Below, piece by piece: positions 62,747 to 64,000 of a DNA stretch of 64,000 nt (position 1 is its first letter; each line of letters begins with the position of its first letter). The DNA lies in the NCBI RefSeq assembly GCF_900087055.1, contig NZ_LT575468.1, forward strand, positions 496,001 through 560,000, in the 5' to 3' direction. A program made the position numbers and the translations under genes. The notes beneath the pieces were generated by a model. It was given only the letters and a program-made list of their open reading frames with translations. It did not search any database and was not told the origin of the DNA. The DNA comes from Plesiomonas shigelloides. Its GTDB lineage: Bacteria > Pseudomonadota > Gammaproteobacteria > Enterobacterales > CAMTGL01.

Positions 62747-63769
62747 TCATTTGCCCGCGTTTCGCGTTAAAACGGCGCGGTAAACTTTGAAACGACCGGT
62801 GACGGCCAGCACTTCGTGGGCACCAAATACGCTATCGAGCAGGTCCGGATAAGGCAAAAATGCGTTGGCAACAATTCGCAGCTCTCCGCCTGGCAGCAGG
62901 TGCTGTGGCGCTTCGCGGATCAAGAGCTCTGTCGCGCGATAGCAGGTATCGGCACCATCATGGAACGGTGGGTTGGAGACAATCAGATCAAAGCGTTCGC
63001 TGATATCGGAGAACACATCGCTGGCCAGAACTGTGCCGGTGAGCTGGTTATTGGCCAGCGTCACGCGCGCGGATTCTACCGCCATGGCATTGATATCGCT
63101 CAGGGTGACCTGCAGGCTTGGCGATTGCTGCGCCAGATGTGCGCCGATCACGCCCGCCCCGCAGCCCACATCCAGTGCACGGCCTTGGCGCGATTCGCTT
63201 AAGGTGGAGAGCAGCAGACGCGTACCGGTATCCAGCTCACCACTGCTAAAGACGCCTGTCAGGGCGTGAATGGTCAGCGAATCCAGCGCATAACTGTGCC
63301 ACCATTGATCTAACGAGAATGGCGCTTGCGCGGTCAGGTGCAGGTGGTACAGGCCACAGCGGCGGGCCGAGTCAATTTTGTGGGCATTGCCATAGGCGCT
63401 GAGCAGGCTTTCCGCTGAGCGTACGCCAACCCGATTTTCCCCCACAATAAAGATATCGCAACCGGCAGGCAGGACACTGCACAGCTGGCTGAGTTGCATC
63501 AGCGCTTCTTGTTTGGTTTTTGGCCAGTAATAGATGAGGGTATCGGTACCCTCCACCCATTTGGCATCTGCCATAATGCCATAGCTGATGGCATCGCCCA
63601 GACGTGGGTGCAGGCTCAGGAAGCGAGCATAGTGAGCGGTATGCACACGGCGGGATGCCGCAGGCATATGCAGGCAATAGTCATCCTGCAGATCGCCGGC
63701 AAACAGCACATGGCGGGAGGCAAATTCATCTTCATGACGTTGCAGAACTTCACTGGCAGCGCACAGCAT
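62747..63769 (-). CDS. rsmC: 16S rRNA (guanine1207-N2)-methyltransferase RsmC
   Basis: A 340-residue SAM-dependent methyltransferase modifying G1207 of 16S rRNA in the small subunit. The N-terminal pseudo-domain contains 'FAGDLQDDY', 'DTLIYYWPKTK' and 'VGENRVGVRSAE'. The C-terminal catalytic domain has SAM motif I 'ALDVGCGAGVIGAHLA' near 197 and the active-site 'VSNPPFHDG' near 265. The match to E. coli RsmC is close and of equal length (343). It is divergent from holD, as in E. coli. Confidence 0.96.
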   Translation of the reverse strand: MLCAASEVLQRHEDEFASRHVLFAGDLQDDYCLHMPAASRRVHTAHYARFLSLHPRLGDAISYGIMADAKWVEGTDTLIYYWPKTKQEALMQLSQLCSVLPAGCDIFIVGENRVGVRSAESLLSAYGNAHKIDSARRCGLYHLHLTAQAPFSLDQWWHSYALDSLTIHALTGVFSSGELDTGTRLLLSTLSESRQGRALDVGCGAGVIGAHLAQQSPSLQVTLSDINAMAVESARVTLANNQLTGTVLASDVFSDISERFDLIVSNPPFHDGADTCYRATELLIREAPQHLLPGGELRIVANAFLPYPDLLDSVFGAHEVLAVTGRFKVYRAVLTRNAGK

Positions 63770-63887
63770 GGTGTTTTCTCGAATATCAGGGACAAAACGC
63801 CAGTATAAAGGATCTTGCCGGAGCTGTGACTGCTACGGAAGGTCTGTTACCCTATTATTCTTTCAAGATGGCATGATCGTAAGGCGT

Positions 63888-64000
63888 ATGGTGACAAGAC
63901 GAGACTGGATATTAGAGCTGATGGGGATCACCCAGTGGCAGTTGCGGCATCCTTCCTTATTGCAAGGGGATGTGTCGGTAGCGGTCGGCCCACATATCCG
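63888..64000 (+). CDS. holD: DNA polymerase III psi subunit HolD, 5' part (cut by window edge)
   Basis: The first 37 codons are visible and the frame is open to the window end. They include 'MVTRRDWILELMGITQWQLR' then 'HPSLLQGDVSVAVGPHI', resembling the E. coli HolD N-terminus (RRDWQLQQLGITQW, from memory), the segment that binds chi and the clamp loader. TAAGG precedes the ATG. The divergent arrangement with rsmC is the E. coli order. Psi binds chi (HolC), also encoded in this window. Confidence 0.9.
   Translation, partial: MVTRRDWILELMGITQWQLRHPSLLQGDVSVAVGPHI

Overview
This window is gammaproteobacterial chromosome. Gene order around ygiM-ygiF-glnE-hldE, plsC-ftsP, pyrBI-ridA, argI-rraB, valS-holC-pepA-lptFG and rsmC-holD is that of Enterobacterales. 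The catabolic block at about 43-62 kb is instead the Vibrio-type chitobiose (ChiS) cluster. This mix, together with the 16S sequence (a full 1542-nt gene), points to Plesiomonas shigelloides or a very close relative. That is recognition from memory and was not checked against a database. No phage, insertion sequence, CRISPR array or resistance gene was seen.

Layout. (1) 0-2.4 kb: the 3' part of gspA and gspB, which help assemble the type II secretion secretin. (2) 2.6-9.5 kb: SH3-domain protein YgiM, a PiT phosphate transporter with its PhoU-like DUF47 partner, triphosphatase YgiF, YbdD and a CstA-family carbon-starvation/pyruvate transporter. (3) 9.9-19.6 kb: a chemoreceptor, glnE, lpxL, hldE, a YjeH-type amino acid exporter and a LysR regulator. 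(4) 20.3-28.4 kb: plsC, ftsP, a second chemoreceptor, ridA, pyrI-pyrB with an attenuator and leader peptide, argI with tandem ARG boxes, and rraB. (5) 28.6-36.5 kb: valS-holC-pepA, divergent lptF-lptG, and an RDD membrane protein. (6) 36.7-42.8 kb: tRNA-Leu(CAA), a 102-bp hexanucleotide tandem repeat, and a complete rRNA operon (16S, tRNA-Glu, 23S, 5S) with P1, P2, boxB and boxA. (7) 43-61.7 kb: a nine-gene minus-strand chitobiose import and degradation operon with the hybrid sensor ChiS just upstream. (8) 62.1-64 kb: four identical tRNA-Leu(CAG) genes, rsmC, and the 5' end of holD running off the window.

How the main system works, by analogy with the Vibrio cluster. The solute-binding protein and the two permeases plus two ATPases import (GlcNAc)2. 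The GH94 phosphorylase splits it to GlcNAc-1-P and GlcNAc. The BadF-type kinase makes GlcNAc-6-P, and the hexose-phosphate mutase probably converts GlcNAc-1-P. The GH20 and GH9 enzymes trim other chito-oligosaccharides in the cytoplasm. ChiS senses the state of the binding protein and activates the operon. A near-consensus CRP site lies upstream of it.

Points most worth a second look are the hexanucleotide repeat next to the rRNA promoter, the shortened pyrL leader that runs out of frame into pyrB, and the 1-kb region between the binding-protein gene and chiS with a CRP site and a small repeat-containing ORF.
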